DNA of 64,000 nucleotides. Source: Ariolimax columbianus (taxonomy: Eukaryota > Mollusca > Gastropoda > Stylommatophora > Arionidae). The stretch covers positions 54,561,904 to 54,625,903 of the forward strand of contig JAVGWX010000013.1 in the NCBI GenBank assembly GCA_036924085.1, in the 5' to 3' direction. Positions 1 through 13,075 of the stretch are shown here, piece after piece; the stretch's first letter is position 1, and the number at the start of each line of letters is the position of its first letter. A model generated the notes under the pieces. It was not told the DNA's origin. It ran no database searches and saw nothing but the letters and a program-made list of their open reading frames with translations. A program made the position numbers and the translations under genes.

Positions 1-1800
1 AATTTTCAGAAAAAGATCGCATATTATATTGTAACCCACGGCACTGTCGAAATGTAAGAAAAAATACGCATAATATTTTACAACCCACGGCACTGTCGAA
101 CTTTAAGAAATTGATCATATATTAGTTAGTAACATATGGCACTGTCGAAATTTCAGAAAAAAGATTCCATATTATTTTGTAACCCACGGCACTGTCGAAA
201 TTAAAGAAAAATATCCCATTTTATTTTGTAACCCACGGCAGTGTTGAAATTTCAGAAAAAGATCGCATATTATTTTGTAATCCACGGTACTGTTGAAATT
301 TCAGAAAAAGATCCCATATTATTTTGTAACCCATGGCACTATCGAAATTTCAGAAAAAGATCCCATATTATTTTGTAAGGCACGGCACTGTCGAAATATC
401 AGAAAAAGATCTCATTATATTTTGTAACCCACGGCACTGTCGAAATATAAGAAAAAAGTCGCACAATATTTTGTAACCCACGGCACTGTCGAATTTTCAG
501 AAAAAGATCGCATATTATATTGTAACCCACGGCACTGTCAAAATTTCAGAAAAAGATCCCATATTATTTTGTAACCCACGGCACTGTCGAAATTTCAGAA
601 AAAGATCCCATATTATTTTGTAACCCACAGCACTGTTTACATTTCAGAAAAAGATCGCATATTATTTTGTAACCCACAGCACTGTTAAAATTTCAGAAAA
701 AGATCCAATTTTATTTTGTAACCCACGGCACTGTCGAAATTTCTGAAAAACATCCCATATTATTTTGTAACCCACGGCACTGTCGAAATTTCAGAAAAAG
801 ATCCCATATTATTTTGTAACCCACAGCACTGTCAAAATTTCAGAAAAAGATCCCACATTATTTTGTAACCCACATCACTGTTGAAATTTCAGAAAAAGAT
901 CCCATTTTATTTTGTAACTCACAGCAGTGTTGAAATTTCAGAAAAAGATCGCATATTATTTTGTAATCCACGGTACTGTTGAAATTTCAGAAAAAGATCC
1001 CATATTATTTTGTAATCCACGGTACTGTTGAAATTTCAGAAAAAGATCCCATATTATTTTGTAACTAACGGCACTGTCGAAATTTCAGAAAAAGATTTCA
1101 CATTATTTTGTAACCCACAGCACTGTTGAAATTTCAGAAAAAGATCCAATTTTATTTTGTAACCCACGGCACTGTCAAAATTTATCTCATTACATTTTGT
1201 AACCCACGGCACTGTCGAAATATAAGAAAAAAGTCGCATAATATTTTGTAACCCACGGCACTGTGCAAATTTCAAAAAAAGATCGCATATTATTTTGTAA
1301 TCCACGGTACTGTTAAAATTTCAGAAAAAGATCGCATTTTATTTTGTAACCCACGGCACTTTCGAAATTAAAGAAATATATCCCATTTTATTTTGTAACC
1401 CACGGCACTGTCAAAATTTCAGAAAAAGATCCCATATTATTTTGTAACCTCGGCACTGTCGAAATTTCAGAAAAAGATCCCATATTATTTTGTAACCCAC
1501 GGCACTGTTGAAATTTCTGAAAAAGATCCCATTTTATTTTGTAACCTACAGCACTGTCGAAATTTCAGAAAAAGATCCCATATTATTTTGTAACCCACAG
1601 CACTGTTTACATTTGAGAAAAAGATCGCATATTATTTTGTAACCCACATCACTGTTGAAATTTCAGAAAAAGATCCCATTTTATTTTGTAACCCACGGCA
1701 GTGTTGAAATTTCAGAAAAAGATCGCATATTATTTTGTAACCCATGGCACTATCGAAATTTCAGAAAAAGATCTTATTATATTTTGTAATCCCACGGCAC
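1..1800 (+). repeat. Irregular satellite monomers, related to 4,746-6,200
   Basis: No clean higher-order repeat is visible here. The first 240 bases match 4,746-4,985 (offset 4,745). From 241 the match jumps to offset 5,038, and from about 871 to offset 5,136. The jumps are 293 and 98 bp, close to six and two monomers, so one copy has gained or lost whole monomers in register. A divergent dimer lies at about 50-150. No gene is present. Confidence 0.8.
575..623 (+). repeat. Reference consensus satellite monomer (49 bp)
   Basis: This copy matches the commonest base at every position, counting position 1 as the first c of cccacgg. Landmarks are the CpG at 5-6, the CpG at 14-15, the palindrome gaaatttc at 15-22, the A5 tract at 25-29, gatc at 30-33 and T4 at 42-45. 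The TAA at 47-49 is a plus-strand stop in one frame. Position 34 is commonly c (gatcccat) or g (gatcgcat), and the g form adds a third CpG. Because 49 is one more than a multiple of three, the reading frame shifts each monomer and that TAA visits all three frames within 147 bp. Confidence 0.95.
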
Positions 1801-4104
1801 TGTCGAAATTTCAGAAAAAGATCGCATATTATTTTGTAACCCACGGCACTGTCGAAATTAAAGAAAAAGATCCCATTTTATTTTGTAACCAACGGCACTG
1901 TCGAATTTTCAGAAAAAGATCGCATATTATATTGTAACCCACGGCACTGTCAAAATTTCAGAAAAAGATCCCATATTATTTTGTAACCCCCGGCACTGTC
2001 GAAATTTCAGAAAAAGATCCCATATTATTTTGTAACCCACAGCACTGTTTACATTTCAGAAAAAGATCGCATATTATTTTGTAACCCACAGCACTGTTGA
2101 AATTTCAGAAAAAGATCCAATTTTATTTTGTAACCCACGGCACTGTCAAAATTTCTGAAAAACATCCCATATTATTTTGTAACCCACGGCACTGTCGAAA
2201 TTTCAGAAAAAGATCCCTTATTATTTTGTAACCCACGGCACTGTCGAAATTTCAGAAAAAGATCGCATATTATTTTGTAACCAACGGCACTGTCGAAATT
2301 TCAGAAAAAGATTGCATATTATTTTGTAACACGTGGCACTGTCGAAATTTCAGAAAAAGATCGCATTTTATTTTGTTACCCACAGCACTGTCTAAATTTT
2401 AGAAAAAGATCGCATATTATTTTGTAACCCACGGTACTGTTGGAATTTCAGAAAAAGATCCCATATTATTTTGTAACCCACGGCACTGTCGAAAATTCAG
2501 AAAAAGATCCCATTTTATTTTGTAACTCACTTCACTGTCAAAATATAAGAAAAAAATTCTATATTATTTTGTAACCCACGGCACTGTCAAAATTTACGAA
2601 AAAGATCTCATTACATTATGTAACCCAAGGCACTGTCAAAATTTAATATAAACATCATATATTATTTTGTAACCCACGGCACTGTCGAAAATCAAGATAA
2701 AGATCTCATTATATTTTGTAACATACGGCACTGTGAAAATTTCAGAAAAAGATCCCATATTATTTTGTAACCCACGGCACTGTCGAAAATTAAGAAAAAG
2801 ATCCCATATTATTTTGTAACCCACGGCACTGTCAAAATTCAATATAAACATGATATATTATTTTGTAACCCACGGCACTGTCGATATTTCAGAAAAAGAT
2901 TGCATATTATTTTGTAACCCACGGCACTGTCAAAATTTCAGAAAAAGATCGCATATTATTTTATACCCCACGGCTTTGTCGAAATTAAAGAAAAAGATCC
3001 CATATTATTTTGTAACCCACGACACTGTCGATATTTAGAAAAAAGCTTCCATATTATTTTGTAACCCACGGCACTGTCAAAATTTAAGAAAACGATCTCA
3101 TTACATTTTGTAACTCACGGCACTGTCGAAATTTAAGAAAAACATACCATATTATTTTGTAACCTACGGCACTGTCTACATTACAGAAAAAAATTCCATA
3201 TTATTTTGTAACCCACGATACTGTTAAAATTTCAGACAAAGATCGCATTATATTTTGTAACACACGGCACTGTCAAAATTTAGAAAAAAAATCCCATATT
3301 ATTTTGTAACCCATGGCACTGTCGAAATTTCAGAAAAAGATCCCATATTATTTTGTAACCCACAGCACTGTTTACATTTCAGAAAAAGAACGCATATTAT
3401 TTTGTAACCCACAGCACTGTTGAAATTTCAGAAAAAGATCCAATTTTATTTTGTAACCCACGGCACTGTCAAAATTTCAGAAAAACATCCCATATTATTT
3501 TGTAACCCACGGCACTGTCAAAATTTCAGAAAAAGATCCCATATTATTTTGTAATCAACGGCACTGTCGAAATTTCAGAAAAAGATCCCACATTATTTTG
3601 TAACCCACAGCACTGTTGAAATTTCAGAAAAAGATCCAATTTTATTTTGTATCCCACAACACTGTCAAAATTTAAGAAAAAGATCTCATTACATTTTGTA
3701 ACCCACGGCACTGTCGAAATATAAGAAAAAAGTCGCGCTTTTTTTTTTAACCCACGGCACTGTGGAAATTTCAAAAAAAGATCGCATATTATTTTGTAAC
3801 CGTCGGCCTTGTCGAAATTAAAGAAAAAGATCCCATTTTATTCTGTAACCCACAGCACTGTCAAAATTTCAGAAAAAGATCCCATATTATTTTGTAACCT
3901 CGGCACTGTCGAAATTTCAGAAAAAGATGCCATATTATTTTGTAACCCACGGCACTGTTGAAATTTCAGAAAAAGATCCCATTTTATTTTGTAACCCACA
4001 GCACTGTCAAAATTTCAGAAAAAGATCTCATTACATTTTGTAACCCATGGCACTGTCAAAATATAAGAAAAAAGTCGCACAATATTTTGTAACCCACGGC
4101 ACTG
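1800..4104 (+). repeat. 2.3-kb segmental copy, partner at 23,601-25,905
   Basis: The order of rare variants matches 23,601-25,905 at a constant offset of 21,801 bases. The clearest marker is a T10 tract after agtcgcgc at 3,739-3,748, found again at 25,540-25,549 and nowhere else in the window. Other shared markers are accccacggctttgtc near 2,970 and the taatataaacatgatat monomer near 2,840. Scattered single-base differences, for example ccttattattttg near 2,217 against ccatattattttg, show that these are separate copies. Confidence 0.85.
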
Positions 4105-7100
4105 TTGAAATTTTAGAAAAAGATTGCATATTATTTTGTAACCCACGGCACTGTCAAAATTAAATAAAAAGATCCCATATTATTTTGTAACCCACGGCAC
4201 TGTCGAAATTTCTGAAAAACATCCCATATTATTTTGTAACCCACGGCACTGTCGAAATTAAAGAAAAAGATCCCATTTTATTTTGTAACCCACGGCACTG
4301 TCGAATTTTCAGAAAAAGATCGCATATTATGTTGTAACCCACGGCACTGTCAAAATTTCAGAAAAAGATCCTATATTATTTTGTAACCCACGGCACTGTC
4401 GAAATTTCAGAAAAAGATCCCATATTATTTTGTAACCCACAGCACTGTTTACATTTCAGAAAAAGATTGCATATTATTTTGTAACCCACGGCACTGTCAA
4501 AATTAAATAAAAAGATCCCATATTATTTTGTAACCCACCGCACTGTCGAAATTTCTGAAAAACATTCCATATTATTTTGTAACCCACGGCACTGTCAAAA
4601 TTTCAGAAAAAGATCTTATTATATTTTGTAATCCCACGGCACTGTCGAAATTTCAGAAAAAGATCGCATATTATTTTGTAACCCACGGCACTGTCGAAAT
4701 TAAAGAAAAAGATCCCATTTTATTTTGTAACCAACGGCACTGTCGAATTTTCAGAAAAAGATCGCATATTATATTGTAACCCACGGCACTGTCGAAATGT
4801 AAGAAAAAATACGCATAATATTTTACAACCCACGGCACTGTCGAACTTTAAGAAATTGATCATATATTAGTTAGTAACATATGGCACTGTCGAAATTTCA
4901 GAAAAAAGATTCCATATTATTTTGTAACCCACGGCACTGTCGAAATTAAAGAAAAATATCCCATTTTATTTTGTAACCCACGGCACTGTCAAAATTTCAG
5001 AAAATGATCTCATATTATTTTGTAACCTCGGCACTGTCGAAATTTCAGAAAAAGATCCCATATTATTTTGTAACCCACGGCACTGTTGAAATTTCTGAAA
5101 AAGATCGCATATTATTTTGTAACCCACAGCACTGTCGAAATTTCAGAAAAAGATCCCATATTATTTTGTAACCCACAGCACTGTTTACATTTCAGAAAAA
5201 GATCGCATATTATTTTGTAACCCACATCACTGTTGAAATTTCAGAAAAAGATCCCATTTTATTTTGTAACCCACGGCAGTGTTGAAATTTCAGAAAAAGA
5301 TCGCATATTATTTTGTAATCCACGGTACTGTTGAAATTTCAGAAAAAGATCCCATATTATTTTGTAACCCATGGCACTATCGACATTTCAGAAAAAAATC
5401 CCATATTATTTTGTAAGGCACGGCACTGTCGAAATATCAGAAAAAGATCTCATTATATTTTGTAACCCACGGCACTGTCGAAATATAAGAAAAAAGTCGC
5501 ATAATATTTTGTAACCCACGGCACTGTCGAATTTTCAGAAAAAGATCGCATATTATATTGTAACCCACGGCACTGTCAAAATTTCAGAAAAAGATCCCAT
5601 ATTATTTTGTAACCCACGGCACTGTCGAAATTTCAGAAAAAGATCCCATATTATTTTGTAACCCACAGCACTGTTTACATTTCAGAAAAAGATCGCATAT
5701 TATTTTGTAACCCACAGCACTGTTAAAATTTCAGAAAAAGATCCAATTTTATTTTGTAACCCACGGCACAGTCGAAATTTCTGAAAAACATCCCATATTA
5801 TTTTGTAACCCACGGCACTGTCGAAATTTCAGAAAAAGATCCCATATTATTTTGTAACCCACGGCACTGTCAAAATTTCAGAAAAAGATCCTATATTACT
5901 TTGTAACCCACGGCACTGTCGAAATTTCAGAAAAAGATCCCATATTATTTTGTAACCCACAGCACTGTTTACATTTCAGAAAAAGATCGCATATTATTTT
6001 GTAACCCACATCACTGTTGAAATTTCAGAAAAAGATCCCATTTTATTTTGTAACCCACGGCAGTGTTGAAATTTCAGAAAAAGATCGCATATTATTTTGT
6101 AAATCCACGGTACTGTTGAAATTTCAGAAAAAGATCCCATATTATTTTGTAATCCACGGTACTGTTGAAATTTCAGAAAAAGATCCCATATTATTTTGTA
6201 ACCCACGGCACTGTCGAAATTTCAGAAAAAGATCCCACATTATTTTGTAACCCACAGCACTGTTGAAATTTCAGAAAAAGATCCCATTTTATTTTGTAAC
6301 CCACAGCACTGTCAAAATTTAAGAAAAAGATCTCATTACATTTTGTAACCCACGGCACTGTCGAAATATAAGAAAAAGTCGCACAATATTTTGTAACCCA
6401 CGGCACTGTTGAAATTTTAGAAAAAAATTGCATATTATTTTGTAACCCACGGCACTGTCAAAATTAAATAAAAAGATCCCATATTATTTTGTAACCCACG
6501 GCACTGTCGAAATTTCAGAAAAAGATCCCATATTATTTTGTAACCCACAGCACTGTTTACATTTCAGAAAAAGATCGCATATTATTTTGTAACCCACAGC
6601 ACTGTTGAAATTTCAGAAAAAGATCCAATATTATTTTGTAACCCACGGCACTGTCGAAATTTCTGAAAAACATCCCATATTATTTTGTAACCCACGGCAC
6701 TGTCCAAATTTCAGAAAAAGATCCCATATTATTTTGTAACCCACGGCACTGTCGAAATTTCAGAAAAAGATCCCACATTGTTTTGTAACCCACAGCACTG
6801 TTGAAATTTCAGAAAAAGATCCAATTTTATTTTGTAACCCACGGCACTGTCAAAATTTAAGAAAAAGATCTCATTACATTTTGTAACCCACGGCACTGTC
6901 GAAATATAAGAAAAAAGTCGCACAATATTTTGTAACCCACGGCACTGTGGAAATTTCAAAAAAAGATCGCATATTATTTTGTAATCCACGGTACTGTTAA
7001 AATTTCAGAAAAAGATCGCATATTATTTTGTAACCCACGGCACTGTCGAAATTAAAGAAAAAGATCCCATTTTATTTTGTAACCCACGGCACTGTCGAAT

Positions 7101-7322
7101 TTTCAGAAAAAGATCACATATTATATTGTAACCCACGGCACTGTCAAAATTTCAGAAAAAGATCTCATTACATTTTGTAACCCACGGCACTGTCAAAATA
7201 TAGGAAAAAAGTCGCACAATATTTTGTAACCCACGGCACTGTTGAAATTTTAGAAAAAGATTGCATATTATTTTGTAACCCACGGCACTGTCAAAATTAA
7301 ATAAAAAGATCCCATATTATTT
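4104..7322 (+). repeat. Irregular satellite monomers with divergent dimer
   Basis: Ordinary monomers mix with left-domain variants. The stretch from about 4,450 to 5,900 runs parallel to the 5,828-bp repeat family. For example, the rare cccaccgcactgtcg monomer at 4,535 recurs at 26,530, 28,244, 30,203, 32,358, 34,072 and 36,031. This looks like a diverged or partial relative of that repeat. I see no gene or non-satellite sequence. Confidence 0.75.
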
Positions 7323-8250
7323 TGTAACCCACAGCACTGTCGAAATTTCTGAAAAACATCCCATATTATTTTGTAACCCACGGCACTGTCGAAATTAAAG
7401 AGAAAGATCCCATTTTATTTTGTAAACCACGGCACTGTCGAATTTTCAGAAAAAGATCGCATATTATTTTGTAACCCACGGCACTGTCAAAATTTCAGAA
7501 AAAGATCCTATATTATTTTGTAACCCACGGCACTGTCGAAATTTCAGAAAAAGATCCCATATTATTTTGTAACCCACAGCACTGTTTACATTTCAGAAAA
7601 AGATCGCATATTATTTTGTAACCCACATCACTGTTGAAATTTCAGAAAAAGATCCCATTTTATTTTGTAACCCACGGCAGTGTTGAAATTTCAGAAAAAG
7701 ATCGCATATTATTTTGTAATCCACGGTACTGTTGAAATTTCAGAAAAAGAGAGCATATTATTTTGTAATCCACGGTACTGTTGAAATTTCAGAAAAAGAT
7801 CCCATATTATTTTGTAACCCACGGCACTGTCGAAATTTCAGAAAAAGATCCCACATTATTTTGTAACGCACAGCACTGTTGAAATTTCAGAAAAAGATCC
7901 AATTTTATTTTGTAACCCACGGCACTGTCAAAATTTAAGAAAAAGATCTCAATACATTTTGTAACCCACGGCACTGTCGAAATATAAGAAAAAAGTCGCA
8001 CAATATTTTGTAACCCACGGCACTGTGGAAATTTCAAAAAAAGATTGCATATTATTTTGCAATCCACGGTACCTTTAAAATTTCAGAAAAAGATCGCATA
8101 TTATTTTGTAACCCACGGCACTGTCGAAATTAAAGAAAAAGATCCCATTTTATTCTGTAACCCACGGCACTGTCAAAATTTCAGAAAAAGATCCCATATT
8201 ATTTTGTAACCTCGGCACTGTCGAAATTTCAGAAAAAGATCCCATATTAT
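7322..8250 (+). repeat. 0.9-kb segmental copy, partner at 9,868-10,796
   Basis: The order of variants matches 9,868-10,796 at offset 2,546 (52 monomers minus 2 bases). The marker is the rare taaagagaaagatccc monomer at about 7,395 and 9,943. The match ends where gtaaggcacggcac appears here but gtaacccacggcac appears in the partner. Its right end overlaps the start of the next segmental pair at 7,874, so 7,874-8,250 takes part in two copy events. Confidence 0.75.
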
Positions 8251-9648
8251 TTTGTAAGGCACGGCACTGTCAAAATTTCAGAAAAAGATCCCATATTATT
8301 TTGTAACCCACAGCACTGTTTACATTTCAGAAAAAGATCGCATATTATTTTGTAACCCACATCACTGTTGAAATTTCAGAAAAAGATCCCATTTTATTTT
8401 GTAACCCACGGCAGTGTTGAAATTTCAGAAAAAGATCGCATATTATTTTGTAACCCACGGAACTGTCAAAATTTAAGAAAACGATCTCATTACATTTTGT
8501 AACCCACGGCACTGTCGAAATGTAAGAAAAAATACGCATAATATTTTACAACCAACGGCACTGTCGAACTTTAAGAAATTGATCATATATTAGTTAGTAA
8601 CATATGGCACTGTCGAAATTTCAGAAAAAAGATTCCATATTATTTTGTAACCCACGGCACTGTCGAAAATCAAGATAAAGATCTCATTATATTTTGTAAC
8701 ATACGGCACTGTCAAAATTTCAGAAAAAGATCCCATATTATTTTGTAACCCACGGCACTGTCGAAATTTAAGAAAAAGATCCCATATTATTTTGTAACCC
8801 ACGGCACTGTCGAAATTTCAGATAAAGATCTCATTATATTTTGAAACCCACGGCACTGTCAAAATTTACGAAAAAGATCTCATTACATTTTGTAACCCAG
8901 GGCACTGTCGAAATGTATGAAAAAAATCGCAACATATTTTGCAACCCACGGCACTTTCGAACTTTAGAAATTGATCATTTATTAGTTTGTAACATATGGC
9001 ACTGTCTAAATTTCAGATAAAAATTGCATATTATTTTGTAAACCAGAGCACTTTTGAAATTTCAAAAAAGAATCCTGTATTATTTTGTAATTCACGGCAC
9101 TGTCGAAATTTCAGAAAAGATCGCATATTATTTTGTAACCCACGGCACTGTCGAAATTTCAGAAAAAGATCCCATATTATTTTGTAACTCACTTCACTGT
9201 CAAAATATAAGAAACAAATTCTATATTATTTTGTAACCCACGGCACTGTCAAAATTTACGAAAAAGATCTCATTACATTTTGTAACCCACGGCACTGTCA
9301 AAATTTAATATAAACATCATATATTATTTTGTAACCCACGGCACTGTCGAAAATCAAGATAAAGATCTCATTATATTTTGTAACATACGGCACTGTCAAA
9401 ATTTCAGAAAAAGATCCCATATTATTTTGTAACCTTCGGCACTGTCGAAATTTAAGAAAAAGATCCCATATTATTTTGTAACCCACGGCACTGTCAAAAT
9501 TTAATATAAACATGATATATTATTTTGTAACCCACGGCACTGTTAAAATTTCAGAAAAAGATCGCATATTATTTTGTAACCCACGGCACTGTCGAAATTT
9601 CAGAAAAAGATCCCATATTATTTTGTAACCCACGGCACTGTCGAAATT
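7874..9648 (+). repeat. 1.8-kb segmental copy, partner at 11,300-13,075
   Basis: The same ordered variants appear at 11,300-13,075, at offset 3,426 before about 11,550 and 3,427 after it. The change comes from one extra A in the gaaaattaaag monomer of the second copy. Shared landmarks are the divergent dimer (8,518 and 11,945), the unusual aaaccagagcacttttg monomer (9,040 and 12,467) and a one-base-short ttcagaaaagatcgc monomer. The copies part at about 9,648 and 13,075. Confidence 0.85.
8518..8613 (+). repeat. Example of the divergent dimer variant
   Basis: Two adjacent monomers differ strongly from consensus. The first has gaaatgtaagaaaaaatac and ends attttacaacc instead of attttgtaacc. 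The second has gaactttaagaaattgatc and ends agttagtaacatatggcac. The same pair starts near 50, 4,795, 8,518, 11,945, 18,851, 26,790, 28,504, 30,463, 32,618, 34,332 and 36,291. A more distant relative is at about 8,910-9,000 and 12,337-12,427. It is confined to the left domain and serves as a clear marker of copy events. Confidence 0.85.
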
Positions 9649-11300
9649 TCTGAAAAAGATCGCATATTATTTTGTAACAAACGGCACTGTCGAAATTTCA
9701 GAAAAAGATCGCATATTATTTTGTAACACGTGGCACTGTCGAAATTTCAGAAAAAGATCGCATATTATTTTGTTATCCACAGCACTGTCGAATTTTTAGA
9801 AAAAGATCGCATATTATTTTGTAACCCACGGTACTGTTGGAATTTCAGAAAAAGATCCCATATTATTTTGTAACCCACAGCACTGTCGAAATTTCTGAAA
9901 AACATCCCATATTATTTTGTAACCCACGGCACTGTCGAAATTAAAGAGAAAGATCCCATTTTATTTTGTAAACCACGGCACTGTCGAATTTTCAGAAAAA
10001 GATCGCATATTATTTTGTAACCCACGGCACTGTCAAAATTTCAGAAAAAGATCCTATATTATTTTGTAACCCACGGCACTGTCGAAATTTCAGAAAAAGA
10101 TCCCATATTATTTTGTAACCCACAGCACTGTTTACATTTCAGAAAAAGATCGCATATTATTTTGTAACCCACATCACTGTTGAAATTTCAGAAAAAGATC
10201 CCATTTTATTTTGTAACCCACGGCAGTGTTGAAATTTCAGAAAAAGATCGCATATTATTTTGTAATCCACGGTACTGTTGAAATTTCAGAAAAAGATCCC
10301 ATATTATTTTGTAATCCACGGTACTGTTGAAATTTCAGAAAAAGATCCCATATTATTTTGTAACCCACGGCACTGTCGAAATTTCAGAAAAAGATCCCAC
10401 ATTATTTTGTAACCCACAGCACTGTTGAAATTTCAGAAAAAGATCCAATTTTATTTTGTAACCCACGGCACTGTCAAAATTTAAGAAAAAGATCTCATTA
10501 CATTTTGTAACCCACGGCACTGTCGAAATATAAGAAAAAAGTCGCACAATATTTTGTAACCCACGGCACTGTGGAAATTTCAAAAAAAGATCGCATATTA
10601 TTTTGTAATTCGCGGTACTGTTAAAATTTCAGAAAAAGATCGCATATTATTTTGTAACCCACGGCACTGTCGAAATTAAAGAAAAAGATCCCATTTTATT
10701 CTGTAACCCACAGCACTGTCCAAATTTCAGAAAAAGATCCCATATTATTTTGTAACCTCGGAACTGTCGAAATTTCAGAAAAAGATCCCATATTATTTTG
10801 TAACCCACGGCACTGTTGAAATTTCAGAAAAAGATCCCATTTTATTTTGTAACCCACAGCACTGTCAAAATTTAAGAAAAAGATCTCATTACATTTTGTA
10901 ACCCACGGCACTGTCGAAATATAAGAAAAAAGTCGCACAATATTTTGTAACCCACGGCACTGTAGAAATTTCAAAAAAAGATCGCATTTTATTTTGTAAT
11001 CCACGGTACTGTTAAAATTTCAGAAAAAGATCCCATATTATTTTGTAACCCACGGCACTGTCGAAATTTAAGAAAAATATCCTATTTTATTTTGTAACCC
11101 ACGGCACTGTCAAAATTTCAGAAAAAGATCCCATATTATTTTGTAACCTCGGCACTGTCGAAATTTCAGAAAAAGATCCCATATTATTTTGTAACCCACG
11201 GCACTGTCGAAATTTCAGAAAAAGATCCCATATTATTTTGTAACCCACAGCACTGTTTACATTTCAGAAAAAGATCCCATATTATTTTGTAACCCACATC
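9648..11300 (+). repeat. Satellite monomers between two 1.8-kb copies
   Basis: This 1.65-kb stretch separates the paired 1.8-kb blocks. Part of it (9,868-10,796) copies 7,322-8,250. The rest is ordinary monomers, including the gtcgcacaatattttg type near 10,530 and 10,930. No gene, tRNA or insert is visible. Confidence 0.75.
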
Positions 11301-13075
11301 ACTGTTGAAATTTCAGAAAAAGATCCAATTTTATTTTGTAACCCACGGCACTGTCAAAATTTAAGAAAAAGATCTCAATACATTTTGTAACCCACGGCAC
11401 TGTCGAAATATAAGAAAAAAGTCGCACAATATTTTGTAACCCACGGCACTGTGGAAATTTCAAAAAAAGATCGCATATTATTTTGCAATCCACGGTACTG
11501 TTAAAATTTCAGAAAAACATCGCATATTATTTTGTAACCCACGGCACTGTCGAAAATTAAAGAAAAAGATCCCATTTTATTCTGTAACCCACGGCACTGT
11601 CAAAATTTCTGAAAAAGATCCCATATTATTTTGTAACCTCGGCACTGTCGAAATTTCAGAAAAAGATCCCATATTATTTTGTAAGGCACGGCACTGTCAA
11701 AATTTCAGAAAAAGATCCCATATTATTTTGTAACCCACAGCACTGTTTACATTTCAGAAAAAGATCGCATATTATTTTGTAACCCACATCACTGTTGAAA
11801 TTTCAGAAAAAGATCCCATTTTATTTTGTAACCCACGGCAGTGTTGAAATTTCAGAAAAAGATCGCATATTATTTTGTAACCCACGGCACTGTCAAAATT
11901 TAAGAAAACGATCTCATTACATTTTGTAACCCACGGCACTGTCGAAATGTAAGAAAAAATACGCATAATATTTTACAACCAACGGCACTGTCGAACTTTA
12001 AGAAATTGATCATATATTAGTTAGTAACATATGGCACTGTCGAAATTTCAGAAAAAAGATTCCATATTATTTTGTAACCCACGGCACTGTCGAAAATCAA
12101 GATAAAGATCTCATTATATTTTGTAACATACGGCACTGTCAAAATTTCAGAAAAAGATCCCATATTATTTTGTAACCCACGGCACTGTCGAAATTTAAGA
12201 AAAAGATCCCATATTATTTTGTAACCCACGGCACTGTCGAAATTTCAGATAAAGATCTCATTATATTTTGAAACCCACGGCACTGTCAAAATTTACGAAA
12301 AAGATCTCATTACATTTTGTAACCCAGGGCACTGTCGAAATGTATGAAAAAAATCGCAACATATTTTGCAACCCACGGCACTTTCGAACTTTAGAAATTG
12401 ATCATATATTAGTTTGTAACATATGGCACTGTCTAAATTTCAGATAAAAATTGCATATTATTTTGTAAACCAGAGCACTTTTGAAATTTCAAAAAAGAAT
12501 CCTGTATTATTTTGTAATTCACGGCACTGTCGAAATTTCAGAAAAGATCGCATATTATTTTGTAACCCACGGCACTGTCGAAATTTCAGAAAAAGATCCC
12601 ATATTATTTTGTAACTCACTTCACTGTCAAAATATAAGAAACAAATTCTATATTATTTTGTAACCCACGGCACTGTCAAAATTTACGAAAAAGATCTCAT
12701 TACATTTTGTAACCCACGGCACTGTCAAAATTTAATATAAACATCATATATTATTTTGTAACCCACGGCACTGTCGAAAATCAAGATAAAGATCTCATTA
12801 TATTTTGTAACATACGGCACTGTCAAAATTTCAGAAAAAGATCCCATATTATTTTGTAACCCTCGGCACTGTCGAAATTTAAGAAAAAGATCCCATATTA
12901 TTTTGTAACCCACGGCACTGTCAAAATTTAATATAAACATGATATATTATTTTGTAACCCACGGCACTGTTAAAATTTCAGAAAAAGATCGCATATTATT
13001 TTGTAACCCACGGCACTGTCGAAATTTCAGAAAAAGATCCCATATTATTTTGTAACCCACGGCACTGTCGAAATT
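11300..13075 (+). repeat. Second copy of the 1.8-kb segment
   Basis: This is the partner of 7,874-9,648. Differences noted by eye are few: the extra A near 11,550, tcatatattag near 12,402 against tcatttattag near 8,975, and aaccctcggc near 12,860 against aaccttcggc near 9,433. The right end runs into the 538-bp repeat, whose first unit begins inside this block. Confidence 0.8.

Noticed and set aside
575..623. CENP-B box
   Set aside because: From memory of the 17-bp motif, I see no match in the consensus monomer on either strand.
3739..3748. T10 tract as an RNA polymerase III terminator
   Set aside because: There is no recognisable pol III promoter or RNA gene before it. It looks like a local T-run expansion in one variant monomer, later copied to 25,540.
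10696..11004. Open frame of 102 codons on the minus strand
   Set aside because: Same situation: a low-complexity peptide made of satellite monomers, with length set by chance loss of stops in variant monomers.
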